Assembly: GCA_039096225.1 (NCBI GenBank)
Contig: JBBPEB010000015.1
Coordinates: 310,001 to 374,000, forward strand
Reading direction: 5' to 3'
DNA length: 64,000 nt
From: Blastocystis sp. Blastoise
Taxonomy: Eukaryota > Sar > Bigyra > Opalinata > Blastocystidae
In this document: positions 34,011 through 47,771 of the stretch, piece by piece
Position numbering within the stretch: the first letter of the stretch is position 1
Layout of the letters: each line of letters opens with the position of its first letter
The notes under the pieces: model-generated
The model's database searches: none
The model's input: only the letters and a program-made list of their open reading frames with translations
What the model was told of the DNA's origin: nothing
Made by a program: the position numbers and the translations under genes

Positions 34011-35859
34011 TTATTAATAACAAAAACAAAAGTCATATCAAGTGTATTAACAATAAGAATAATAATAAAGCATGAAGAAGAATGAATGCTATATTAAGAA
34101 TCAGTAATTTGGATGCAAATACTAAGATACTAAGATTATAAATAATAGTACATATACTAATACTAATAAAGAATCAATAATATTAATAGTCTTCTCTATA
34201 TAACAATCAGAAGATCATGAAGTATAATAGTATTACTAGTATAAGCCTTTTTATTCTAACAACTGATTATATTTTCATCGTAATACAAATATTTCTTCAA
34301 AATAATCTTCCTCTTGTTAGAACATACCCATACTGTTATGTCTCCTTGTATTTTTATATAATAAGCTGATGATGACACTACTACTATTACTAAACTCCTA
34401 CAATTTTCTTCTTGTTTTCGTTATAATACGCATGCTCATAATAATTATAAGAATTCTTAAATATAATAGAAATATTTTGTGCTACTACTACCGTTATTAT
34501 TATGTCTAGTTGTAATGATATTAAAGATATTTTATATGTGTCATGTCTTTTTACATTCTTATTCCAATAATACTATATCTAATACTAATGATATTCTGCT
34601 ACTTAAACTATTATACACCAAATCCTTTTTCTGTCTATTGCTTCTAATATTGTTAATACTTATATATTTGGAATATACTACTATGCAATACCTTTTATAT
34701 TTTTCCTCTTTCTTCTCCTAATACTACGTATAATAGTAGTTATTAATAAGAACAATGATAAGATTATAATTATGTTTTCTATTCTTGTTTTCTAATTTCT
34801 CTTACATTTTGAATCAATTAAAATATTATGCTATGTCATTAAATGATTGTACCTCCTTTACTAACAGTTTTTAAATTAATTTAAATACCAAAAATGTTAT
34901 GATATCAATATGTAATTCGGTTTTCGTAATCATATCTTTAAAGAAAGAATACCATAAGTAATAATACTTGAAGTACTATTACTTTCTTTATAACCTCTAC
35001 TGATCTTAGATCATAAATAGTTCTATCACAACTATCAATGAATGTCTATTATTACTACTAATAATACTATAGATTAATGAGATTATAATATAGTATTGCT
35101 ATGCAGATTCTCCTTTTAATTATTTTTTCTTCTATCTCTTTTCTTACTCTCATCATATGACTGTTCATACAAAAATCATATATTACTCATTATGGTTTGC
35201 CATTAATATTTCATTTATTAGTAACAAAAGATCTACTAATATGGTTATTGAAAATGGTTTAGTAAAATATATAGAAAACATATATTACTGTAATAATTAC
35301 TTTATGAATTAATAACAATAAAATAGGATTATATATTAAACATTTAAAAAAATATATGAGAATTTAGAAGATTAAATTAAATAAGTCTATGCTCATTCTA
35401 TTTTGAATAGAACATGTAATAGTTTTTAAATAAGATGCTTTATTATTATGGATAGAAAAATACAATGAAATAAGGATATATTCAGTAAATATGAATGAAT
35501 TTAGTACAAATCAATATAATATATATATTATTCGATATAATATTAGATACTTGAAAAGTTCGATGATTATTGCTTCATATATATAGATTATTGGTGAAAA
35601 AAGTTGTAAATAGATATGAATTTGAACATTTTTTTATGTATTATTTAAAACATTTATTCACTGTAATTTTAACTATTATGAAGTTGAATTAAGTTAGAAA
35701 AACCTACTATGATCTGCTTTTATGTTATGAAATTCATTAATAACAAGAACAACCAAAAAGTGATTATAAGAGATAATATGTATGAAATTATACATTAAAA
35801 ATATAAATTATAAAAAAGTCAAAGTTTAAATACGATTATACATATAATTTTATAAGTAT
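34011..35859. other. Barren AT-rich interval between minisatellite and transposon
   Basis: Fragments of trinucleotide-rich and TA-rich sequence. No gene, RNA or clean repeat could be supported. Confidence 0.55.
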
Positions 35860-38800
35860 TTACATGGAAATGTACCCATTCACATGCATGTAGTCTTTTG
35901 GTATAAATGTTGTATAAGTATAAACATCTTCTGAAGTTACTGTCAACGTAGACCTTTGGATAGTCTTTTCTTTGGTTTGTTTTTCCTATATAAAGAAGAA
36001 TAAAGTATAGAAACAATAAAAGATATTATTTGACAAAATTTTTTATAGTTAATAATATATAAATAATTAGTATTAAGAATATATATATGCATATAAAGAT
36101 GAAGGTAATCATTCTGATAATTAAATATATATAAAAGTAAAATGAATTCATTATAATAATTATTATATTAGTAATTAAAAGATTTATCTACACAATGAAA
36201 TATAAAAAATGATACTAAATAACTATTACTAATATACATACGATGTATTTATTATGATACTAATATGAATATATTATTATTTATTATTAATTAATATAAG
36301 TATATACTTCACAAAGAATGTCATCAGGGGTTTTATTTGTATGTATATCCATTACTAAAACGTTTGAAGCAAGAAATATGTTAATATTTTGGAATCCTTG
36401 AAACCCTTGACTGTCCATAAAGTGATAATATAATCCTGTTGCAGATGATAATGCTGGACCATAATCGTAATTCATTACAAATATGGAATCATTCACCTTT
36501 ATATATTTTAAGGCCTTTACAAGATGTGGCTGATGATTATTTTCTTTTTCATAATATATCAAGTATGAATTATCTATTCTATGTACACCATCATCAACTT
36601 GGCTGGTTGTATATATAAGTTTGTTATTAACAAGGATTCTATCATAGAAACTAACAGATAGTTTATTATAATTATCCTTCAACTGATGAAAATTATTTTC
36701 TATAAATAAGTTTAAATTATAATTTCTATTTTCTCCTGTCCAACCAATAATACCATCTATTAGATAATTAATAAGTGTTTGAGATCCTTCTTCAAGAATT
36801 ATTTTGAGAAACTGGAAAAGTACTTTATCTGGCATCTCTATCGGTTCAGAATAATGAGAACAACTAGCAGAATATATATATGTTTTATTGTTTCCAACAG
36901 GATTATAGTAAATAGTATTCTTATCATGTTGCATATCTTCACATGGTTGAGATATATTACTTATTTCGTTTCTGTTATTGGATCTTCCTTGATGATCATT
37001 AGATACTAAAATTGTTTCTTTGGTTATTGATGACATGCAGCAGGAAATATTAAATTCATTGCGAGAATGAGATGAGTGCTTAATTTTAGAATAATATGAT
37101 TCTGATTTCCAAGTTGATGTTACTGATAAGCTTCCTGTATTTCTTAAACATGAGACCAAGTGCTGGATAGAATGTATTTGAGATGTAATTAATTGCTTTG
37201 GCAGTATAAGCTCACAGAGAAATGTGAATGTAAAACATTTCTTTTCAAGCATTTCCAAGTCTTCGATATCATTCGCTTTATATATATGGCAATCATGAAT
37301 AATAGAAGCTAATAATTCGAAAAGAGGTATTATAGGACTGTCTTTTGAATTAAAATCATATAATATTAATGGTAATATTTTAGAAACGAAAAATATTTTC
37401 GTGTGTGTATTTATTTTGTTGAACATTGTTTCATCTAGTATATAACGAAACTGGTATTCACAATCCCCATATATACTATTAACTGCTGAGATACGTGTTT
37501 CCAAAATGCTTTTATTTGTTGGGTTTAGTTCAAATGGTTTCCTCTGGTTTTCTTTAGTATTATCATTTTCTTTTTCATTTGAGGATGTCTTTTTATTCGA
37601 TTGATCTTCCTTCATATTACTTACATTACTATCTTCCTTCATATTACTATCTTCCTTCATATTACTTTCATTACTATCTTCCTTCATATTACATTTATTA
37701 CTATCTTTCTTCTTCTTACCTTTATTACTATTTTTCCTCTTCTTACCTTTATTACTTTCTTTCTTCTTCTTACTTTTATTACTTTCTTCCTTCTTCTTAC
37801 TTTTATTTTTATTTTCCTTCTTGAATCCAAATAATAAACTTAATAAAGTATTACAAACATTTCCAAAAAGATGCATAGTATCTAATGGAAATGATGTTGA
37901 AGGATTAAAGTAGCTAAGTTGTTCAGAAGTACTTCTTACCTTTTTTATTCCTTTATTGTAGGATGGATTATCATTATTACTACTTCTTATTTCAGTAATT
38001 ACTTCTTTAGAATATGGATTGTATCTAATATTAGTAAATGAATCTTCATATAACTTACAACTCTTCGAAAAGGATTTGTACATGATATATGGTTTACTAT
38101 TTATATAAGTATTCGTTTTATTAATCCATTTAAGAAGAAACTGATAACATGGAATATATATATGGACTCCAGTATTCGACTTTTGAACTGATATAGATAC
38201 ATGAGAATAGGAACACTTCATACCTTCATGTAATAGTTCAGCATGCTTATCGCTTTGCATATCGCAAAATCTACAAGGATATGTAGATGATGGACCTAAA
38301 AATTTACCTACATGAGATAATGCTGCAGAATCTCCAAATGTATTAATTAATATGCCAACTACTTTCCTATTCTGTAATCTCCCATCAAGATAAATATCCA
38401 TGTTTATTCCAGCTTGGAGTAACTTGAATTCAGCCATCAGTATATCAAGGCATAAGTCAATAGAAGGCTCATCTACGCAAGTATACATATAGAACTCTCT
38501 TTTATCGTACTTTCTAAATTTCTTATAATTTAATAATTGGATCAAAATTGGGTTTGAAGAACTATTCTGCTTAGTAACAGCCTTATCAAACATCGATATA
38601 CCGTCTGTAGTAACGTTGAATGATAAAATGATATCACCATTATTGGCACAATCTCTAAGATATGATTTATAATTCATTCCTAGCATGTAATTTGGTATAT
38701 TTTGAATCATTGAATCTAGGTTACTATTATTAAGACTACTATATATTTGTTCTATCTCATCTTTTCGATAAAATTCAATATCTTGTATATAATATGGAGA

Positions 38801-39538
38801 TGAAAGTATGGCTTGAAGTCGGGGAATTAGTGGAATAATAACTTGTTTGTTACCTATATAAGAATTATATAATGTTTTGTGATATATATATATATATATA
38901 TAACTACTTCTAGAAATATATACATATATTTCCGTTGCATATAGGATTACTACATGTTATATCTTTAAATAATGGATATGCTTGTATTGTATTATATGTA
39001 TGTATTACATGACACTTATTACATGAAAATATATTTATATGAAGAGGCTTATATATAGAATTTCTAACATATTTTCTTACAATATTTTGTGAGCATTTGG
39101 GTATTGTTAATATAGGAAGATCAATGTCAAATTCGCTTATTAAATTATTTATTAATTCATACAAATTTGCTACTTTTTGAAAGCTAATACCTAGTTTTCT
39201 CCAACACTCAAAAATTAGGTCATTCATGGCATCCTCTTTTGTACTCACTTTCTCATGAATTATCTAGATAAAATGATTAGTAGGTATTGTGTTGAAGAAA
39301 TATAATAATGGCTTATATTAAAAGAGAGGTATATATTATATATATATTAATATAAACCGTATACTTTTTGTGATAAGATGAGTTGCATGATCTGCCTTAT
39401 AATATCACCATTTTCTATCTCAATTGGTGTATTCTCATTATTTAAAGAAATATTCACATTGTTGATTTCATCTGCAATCAAGGTAGTTGATCTATGATAA
39501 GTGTCATGTCTCTCAGATAATAATGTTGCTATGATCAT
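35860..39538 (-). mobile_element. Tnp2-like (CACTA/EnSpm-type) transposase gene, apparently intact
   Basis: Four exons join in frame through GT-AG introns: 39538-~39364, ~39263-38923, ~38858-36305, ~35990-35860, about 1,060 residues, TAA at 35862-35860. After an N-terminal region with a zinc-ribbon-like NIFSCNKCHVIHTY ... CSNPICNGN pattern come Tnp2-family landmarks: LSFNVTTDGISMFDKA, INTFGDSAALSHVGKFLG and the CRFCDM cysteine pair. A Lys/Ser/Asn low-complexity insert of degenerate NKSKKKEES / NMKEDSN repeats (about 37560-37820) separates this from an alpha-helical C-terminal half. There are no premature stops. I could not identify terminal inverted repeats or target-site duplications by eye. 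It could be a live element or a domesticated gene. Confidence 0.75.
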
Positions 39539-39735
39539 TAATGTTATTTCTTATTTTTATATCTTACTATTTATTCCTGATTTCTTCTTATTAGATATCT
39601 TATGTCTATAATTATTCATTATAACAAATACTATGAAAAATGTTTATTAAAAAAAATAAAATTCATTTCTTCTGTAGAATTTTACTGATTATTATCACGG
39701 TTTTCATATATATTTTTTCTTTTACTTTCTTTTTC

Positions 39736-40522
39736 ATGGAATCATCTACTTTATCTTCATTAGAAAGAAATAAAATTGATAGTCTTCAAGAAGATATCTA
39801 TAAAGCTATCGAACATTATTTTAACGAATTAAAAGGTGAAGAGACAAATGGTATTTCAATTTAATTCTTTGGTAATAATTATTTAGAAAAGACTATTCGT
39901 TGCTCAGATGTTTTTATAGAATGTGAGGCTATGATAAGAAGACTTTCCATTAAAAGAGATATTCCATTTAGAAACAAGAAGTTGAATTCAAATAAATTAA
40001 AAGTATTTATTGTATACATATATAATGTTTAATTCAATAGACTATAATAAAGGTAATTCCTTTTTGCTTACCTGAAGCTATACGAAAAAATGCAAAATCC
40101 ATGTTTACATTAAAAAAGAATAATATATGTTTAGATCATGAGTCAGAGGTCTACATATATATTTGTCGTCTTGCTCGTCTTTATTTGCATACATATGAGA
40201 AACAAGATAATTATAGTGATGAAATTATAATGGTTTGTGTTCGTGAATGTATTACTAATCGTCGTCGAAAAGGCTCGTTTCCTCAATTCTTTGGGTTTCA
40301 TTTAGATAGAGAAATAGAAATACATGACTCAGGATCCTCTGAGATTGTATGCTTTTATACGTTTCTTTTATCATTCTTTTATATAATATTCTTTATTTTT
40401 AGTTTGGCAAATGGATTCCAATTAGTCCTTTTCCAAATACAAGTTCTTATACATATATACATTATGAAACAATAATAAACAATTTGCAGAAATGCCAAGA
40501 GATTCTACCATTCTCAGGATAA
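39736..40522 (+). CDS. Hypothetical protein, four exons, ~215 residues
   Basis: Exons at about 39736-39850, 39888-40002, 40052-40345 and 40403-40522 join in frame through GT-AG introns to a TAA at 40520. The protein begins MESSTLSSLERNKIDSLQED, is mixed alpha with many charged residues, and has a short basic cluster TNRRRKGSFPQFFGF near residue 145. It ends QKCQEILPFSG. No family was recognised. The frame is also open upstream to an ATG at 39640, which would add a strongly hydrophobic 30-residue segment. That could be a membrane anchor, but its A+T-rich composition suggests 5' UTR. It lies next to the transposon on the opposite strand. Confidence 0.65.
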
Positions 40523-41628
40523 ATCTTTGAATTATTCTATTTTTCTTTATTCCTTTATTCTATTTCATAATGATTGGCTATTTATCTTCTACACTATAAT
40601 TCTTTTGATTTATATTAAAATGATTGGCTAAGTATTTTTAATAGAATATATTTTTATGCTGACTTTATTTTTTGTTTTACACCATACATTCATATTTTAT
40701 TTTATTGCTTTGTTTATCTCACAACAAAAATATCAATGAACATATTCAATAACTATACTCTTTGAAAATGTATTTTACTTTTAAACAGTATTAAAGTATT
40801 ATTGTGTCTAGGTGTCTATCAATTTTCGAATCAATTATCTTGTTAATGTATATAATGTTGTAAAATATCATAACATCTTTTTATATAGAATGTCAGGTGT
40901 TTGATTATTCAAGGGTAGCAAGTATTTTGTTTCGTATTTCTATAATTCTTTGTTACTATTATTTAATTAACTATCAATATCCCTTTCTTTAGTTGCTTCA
41001 TATAAATTGTAACGTGCATTGAAATGACAGCTATCTTTAACGATGTGAATTAGGTATGTATAACTATTTATTGATTTGAATAATTCTAACTTATTTTTTT
41101 TATATAGAGTATTTATAGACAGAAGTAATTACCACCAGTAGATAGATTTAAAAAAATGTTTTAATGTTATTTCACAATTAGAATTTATTTACAATTTACT
41201 CGTTTTGTTTTCTAATTTTTGTTATAATGGTTAAAGCCATAGTTGCGTATAGAGTAGTTTATGAAAATAACAAAGATAAATTTAAATCATTAAATAGTTT
41301 TTAAATTAATTATTCAAAGAGCGACCAAAAATAATCATCGTGTATATACTAAAAATCTTCATTGGGTTTTTTTATGCTTTTTGTTGTTTATTCTGTGGAG
41401 GGTATTTTTTTTCCTTGTTTAATTGTTCTGAAAAAATCTTAAATCCAAAAAGCAAAACGTGACAAAGAAGGCCATTTTTATTCATGGAAATCGCTGATAG
41501 TTAACTATTTTTCATTATTGTAAAAATAATCATGTTTTTTTCTCGTTTTTTACCATTGATTTTAAACAGTTTCTCTTTCATTTTTATACTCACTTATTAG
41601 TGTCATCCTCTTTTTATATTTGTAAATC
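40523..41628. other. Intergenic AT-rich stretch
   Basis: About 1.1 kb with no coding or RNA feature recognised, upstream of the thioesterase gene. Confidence 0.6.
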
Positions 41629-43149
41629 ATGTCATTTATCGTTAGAGGTATGATATCAAAGTCTTCTTTCATAAATTCTTCTGCAAAAACAATTCTCAAA
41701 TTGAATGCTACTCGTTCTTTTACCACCTATATGCCTACTATAAACTTTGGTAAGCATTATGATGCTGAAATCATGCCAGAGAAAGAAGCAAAACCTAAAG
41801 CTGCTGTATCTTTTTTAATTTTTTCTTTTCTTATGTCTTATTTCTTAGATGCTACTTCTTCACGGAATTGGTGATTGTGGTATGCTTATCATTCTATGAA
41901 TGTTATATTGTTTTTCATATTTCATTAGGTTATTACATGCTTCCTTATGCTTCTTGGATAGCTAGTGAGTATAGAAACACTTATTTTTATGCACCTACAG
42001 GTAAAACTATTCCCATTTCTTCAAGAGCTAAAGCTGAACATATTGCTTGGGTACATATATAATTAATTCTTTATGTTAATATGTATTATTTTTTTACACA
42101 ACTAATTCAAATTGATATTTTTTTTTATATATTTTTAATTATTACATTAATCATTTTTTTTATATATATTTTTAATTATATCATTATTGATATATTCTTT
42201 TTTAGTATTCTTTATGTATATGTATATAGTATGATATTCCTACAACAGATATAAAAGGAGCTAATGATTGCCCTGGAATTGGTGATAGCTATAATATGAT
42301 ATATAACTGGGTAGAAGAACAAATAAAGAAAGGCATTGATCCTAAACATATCGTTATTTCTGGGTATTCTCAAGGAGCTGCTCTTGCTCTTTTCTCTAGT
42401 ATAATAATAATATAATAATAATATAATAATAATATTTATATAATAATAATATTTATATAATAATATTTATATAATAATAATATATTCATAATATTTCTTT
42501 ATATCTACTATATGTTTTATTCCTATAGCTCTTTCTCTTCCTTATACAATTGGTAAGGCCATCATCTTCTCTGGCTATTTACCTATGTACGACTCTATTG
42601 TAGCATCGCCAGAAGCCAAACAATCACCTATCATGTATATATGAAATAATAATAATAATATAAAAATAATAATATAATATAATAATAATAATAATTTTTA
42701 TTATAAAAACAAAATACCTATTGAATACCTTTTTCTATTACTATTGATTTACATTAGCTAATTTTATTTCTATAAATTCAATTATATAACTTTAAAAATA
42801 TTTATTGATTAAACTATATATATAACTCTATATATAGAATGTATCACGGTTCTTTAGATAATAAAGTTCCTTTAGAAGCTGCCAAACAAAGTGCTGAAAT
42901 TGTCAAGAAATTAGGAGTATATATATATTTATATTTCTTATCTTTAAAAAAACATGTTTATGTCTCATCTATCTCTATATACATATAAATATCTTATATA
43001 TAAATATATTTAACACATAAATATTACTTATATCTATATAACATATATAGTGTCCTATTGAATTTAAGTCCTATGTTGGTATTAAACATATTATTCATAG
43101 AACTATGGTAGAAGATGCTATTCAACAATTGAAGGATGTTCTCTATTAA
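41629..43149 (+). CDS. Acyl-protein thioesterase/lysophospholipase-like hydrolase
   Basis: Alpha/beta hydrolase of the APT1/APT2 family, which removes palmitoyl groups from proteins. About seven or eight exons with GT-AG introns, roughly 275 residues, TAA at 43147. Catalytic landmarks: MLLLHGIGDCG oxyanion region, DIKGANDCPGIGDSYNMI, nucleophile elbow GYSQGAALALFS (Ser), MYHGSLDNKVPLEAA (Asp), and YVGIKHIIHRTM (His, where the family has a GxxH turn). Before this the first exon (41629-41805) adds about 59 residues rich in Ser/Arg/Lys with no acids for 40 residues (MSFIVRGMISKSSF ... NATRSFTTYM). That looks like a mitochondrial presequence, an unusual addition for this family. The exon joins in frame via a GTATCT...TTAG intron. 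Confidence 0.88.
42403..42530 (+). repeat. AATAAT/TATAATAAT tandem repeat in a thioesterase intron
   Basis: TATAATAATAATATT units fill most of the intron between the nucleophile-elbow exon and the next exon. Confidence 0.8.
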
Positions 43150-43493
43150 ATAAATATATTCCATTACTCTCTTCATTATTTTCTTTAAAAATCATCAGTA
43201 TTCTTCTCTATTATTTTGGGTATAGAGATTCTTATATATATATCAATGTTTTATATTGCTTTGTTTGTGTACTTGTACTATTATTATTTATTCATACATA
43301 AAATATTGCTATAACAATAGATTTATCAATTATCAAACTAAAAACTTAATAAAAGAAACAGTTACAGAATAAAAAATATTCAAAAAATATTTAAAAATAA
43401 CAAAAAAAAGCAAGGATAGAAACGTATACATATAAAATAAAATTGAAAAAAATAATAATAATATATTTTTTTTGAAATATTAAAACAACATTT

Positions 43494-46400
43494 CTAAATA
43501 GGACAAAAACGTGTTAATTGATCAAAGAGTATTCTTGACATGGGAGAATTCTTTTTCTCTTTAAAATCTTCACAATAACAAATAAATTGAGGTGATTCTT
43601 TATCATTTTCATCTTCCTTAACATCTTCTAGAGTATGAATAATCTCTTCATATCTATATTTCTCTCCATAATTATGATCTTCATAATAACTATTAAAAAG
43701 AAGAAGCAATCGATTATTAACATCAGATTTAGTATATATATTACTTTTATTAATATCTTTATCTTGAGTCGTATTTAAACTATTCTTCTTCTCTTCTACT
43801 CTATTATACTTAGGTATAGGAGCAGGTGCTCTTAATAACCCAACAAACCCTGAAAACCCTAGACCATTTGCCATCACTGTTAATACACTTGTTACAGTAC
43901 GACCTGTTTGAGATAATAAATCATATAATAATGTCTTTCCAACAGTTATTGCTAAGTCAGATACTGGAGATTTCTTAGCATTAAAAACTAAAGGCTTAAA
44001 TTTAACTTTTATCATCGAATAATCATCAACACCAGGAAGAGGACGAGTATCTATATATATGTAAATGTAATATTATATACAAATTATATATATAGAAGAT
44101 TAACATATAATATAAGGTAATAATACATATAATAAATAATATACAGAAAAAAAAAACATAATTAAAACATATATAATACTTTTAAATAACTTAATAAATA
44201 TATATACCTGTAATACTACAGAAGACATCTATTCGATTAATTCGAAGATATTTTATATATATACAACGTTTAGTTAGTTTCTTCTTAATAGCTAGTTTTT
44301 TATTTTCTTGTGTATTCGTATCTATATCTTTATTTTCCATACCTGTAGAAACATCCTTACTACTCATACGTTTTTTAATATCTTTCTTCTCTTTCTCTTT
44401 CTCCTTTTCTTGATCTTTTTGAGTTGTAGAAATAGAATTGAAGGAAGATGTATGAGAAATAGAAGAAGTATCTTTTGAAGAGTCAGTTGGATTCGATATA
44501 TCTATATAAAGATGAGTATCTTTGACAGTATCTAAAGAAGGAATCAAAGAGGGATCTTGAGAGGCATCTAATGACGTAGGCTTACGTTTAATTAACTTTA
44601 CATCTGATGTATTAAAATACTTTATTATATCTTGTATTGAAGATCGCGAAATTTGTAATCTTAATGGATGTACGGAGACTACAAAAGATCGTAATGTAAA
44701 TAAATGATCTTCTGGAGGTATTAACTCACTTGTAATAATTAATACAGGAGATGTTTGACGTTGATGCTCTAACAAGAAGGGAAGTAATAATCTTGGATCC
44801 GAAACATCTGATAAGAAACTATATATAGCTAAAGAACGTAAAGATAATTGGGTTCTTCCTTCAGATGTGTCATATAATACGATCTCAAAATCAAGATCAT
44901 CCAATCGGAAATCGTGATGTAAAACTCGTTCATCAAATAATTGTATACGAATCTTTCCTATATATAACGTTACATCTATATTTGGATAAAGAACACTTGA
45001 TTTCTCTTCTATATTTTTTAATAAAATCTTTAAAAATTGTTCCATCTTTTTCTCTTCCTTTTTATATATAGAATATAATTCTAAAAGTGTAGTTAAAGAT
45101 AAAGGATTTGAATATAGAGGTGATTGCGAAGAAGGAAGAGGAGATGAAGAATTAGATGCCATAATAGGAATATATTGTTGAATACTATATGGATTAAAAT
45201 GTAAATCATATAAAGATAATCCTCTATAAGTAGGATAAGAAGGAGAATAAGATGAAATTCCATTTTGAGATATATATGGAATATATTCTAAAGAAGGATA
45301 TAAATTATCTAATGAGTTTATTCGAGGTCTATTGATATCTGAGGAATATATATAAGGATATGATGATAGATTTGTCATTGGTATATAAGAGATAGGAGAA
45401 TAAGAGGGTATATTTGAAAATTTATTTGAATAATCATTTATTTGATTATTATAAACAAGAGGAAGAGAAGGAGAAGAAGTAATAGAATTCAGAGGAGGAA
45501 GAGAAGAAGGGTATGAAAATTGAGGCATGGATTCTATGTGATGATAATATTCAGGGGAATTTGCAGGTAATGATGAAAATGAAGATAAAGATGGATTGGT
45601 TGATGAAAATATGGAGTTATTATCAATATCAATAACTTCATTTTTGTCTTTATTTTGTACAAAAGATTGATCCATATTATTCTTTATATTATCATGATTT
45701 TCTTTGTTTTTATTTATATTTTTAGAATTCATAAAAAATGGAGTAGAAACGTTATTAGTTGTTGATACAGGAATAGAAGAATAATTAGGATAAAGATCAT
45801 AATCTTTCGATTTCTTGGTAGATTTATTAATAGACGAAGGATATATATTATTCTTTTGAGAAATATCCTTTGGAAGAGCTGAATACATACTTAAATAATC
45901 TGAATATGGATTAGATATAGAAGGGGGAGAAGATAAAGGAGCTTTTCGAAGTGATAGATGCATACAATATCTTTTAATAAGCCAATCTAATCGATTTTCT
46001 TTCCATAAGATTTCTTGATATTGAGAATAAATAGATTTAAAATCAATATTATTAATTTCTGATGGTAATATTCCTTGACCATAAATATCAGTAGGTTCAT
46101 CGATTTTTGACATATAATCACGAATAATAACAAGTAATTGAGGAACAGATTCTTGAGTTAGATATCCATTCATTTTTAAGCATTCAATTCTCACAGTATT
46201 ATTTGCATCTTTTCCTGAATGTAATATATGTACATAAGTCTTAATAGGATGTGTACAGAATAATATCGTATACATACATTTCTTATCTAATTGACCTGAA
46301 TAGATAGGAGATAGTAATTGTATATCATCATGAAGATCTTTATAAAGTCTTAATGTATTATTCAATTGTTCTTTATCAATCCAAGTATTAAATGGATTAT

Positions 46401-47152
46401 TAAAACAAGAAAGAATAACTAAATTAGCAATAGAAAACTTCAATTTATATAATTCTACAAGAACAGAAGAATATATTTTAGCTCTTAACCATGGCATATA
46501 TATACATATATCACTACTTGTTGTATCACTACATATTTTTATAGATATACTTTTACATTGAATAACAAGAAGTGATTGTAATAATGATAAATCAGCATTT
46601 ATTGTTTTTGTATATAATGTATTTGAACTATGAGATAATTCAGGATCAATTTCTTTTAATAAACGACGATTCTCAAATTGTTCTAAAGATGCACCAACAG
46701 TATGTTTCATATAATTTTTACGTAATTTGATTGGAGGAATAGCTGGGTGTTTTGAATCATTTTCATCTATTACACTTGATCTTAGTGGATCTTGTTGGGG
46801 TAATGGCATCTCTAATGGTGACTTCAATTCTTTATCTTGTATATCTTGCTGAGATAGTGGAGGAATAGACAAAGTTATATTGTTATAATTCTTATTAGAA
46901 TCTTTAGAATCTTTAGAAGAGATATATATATCTTTATTAGGATCAGGAATAAACTTCTTTTTAAACATACTTAGTAAGATTTGTTTATTATAATATGTTT
47001 TTATATCATTATAAATATCTAGAATTACATCTAATGTAGAAGGATACATACAACATTGAATCTCTTCAATTCGAACTTTATAAGCAAATCCATCTTCATT
47101 TTCTAAGTAATCAATATATTGAGGAGATGAAGTACATTGACAACCTTTAGTT

Positions 47153-47191
<39 letters not shown>

Positions 47192-47216
47192 TTATTATTA
47201 TTATTATTATTATTAC

Positions 47217-47267
<51 letters not shown>

Positions 47268-47703
47268 CTGAGATATTATTATTAATATTATTACTATTAT
47301 TATTATTATTGTTATCTTTATTATCATTATTGTTATCTTTATTATTATTATTATTATTATTAGAACAAGGACAAGAGGAAGAGCAACTATTTTTTGAAGA
47401 TATATTTATAGGTATTGTATCTTTGATTGGAATATTCCGTATTTGATTATCTGTTCCAGGAATAAATGATATGTCTTTAGATGATGTATTTATATTATCC
47501 ATTTTGTCATTGTGATTCATAGTATCTTCCTCATGTTCATTGGTATGAATAGTATATGAATTATTAGTTTGTTCTTGTGCAGATTCATGTATATTAGATT
47601 TCATATTAATATTTGTATTTGATAAGTTAAGAACATTAAAAGAAGGAGAAGAGGAGGATATCATAGTAGAAGAAGAAGGAAGAGGACTTGGAATAGATAT
47701 AGG

Positions 47704-47771
<68 letters not shown>

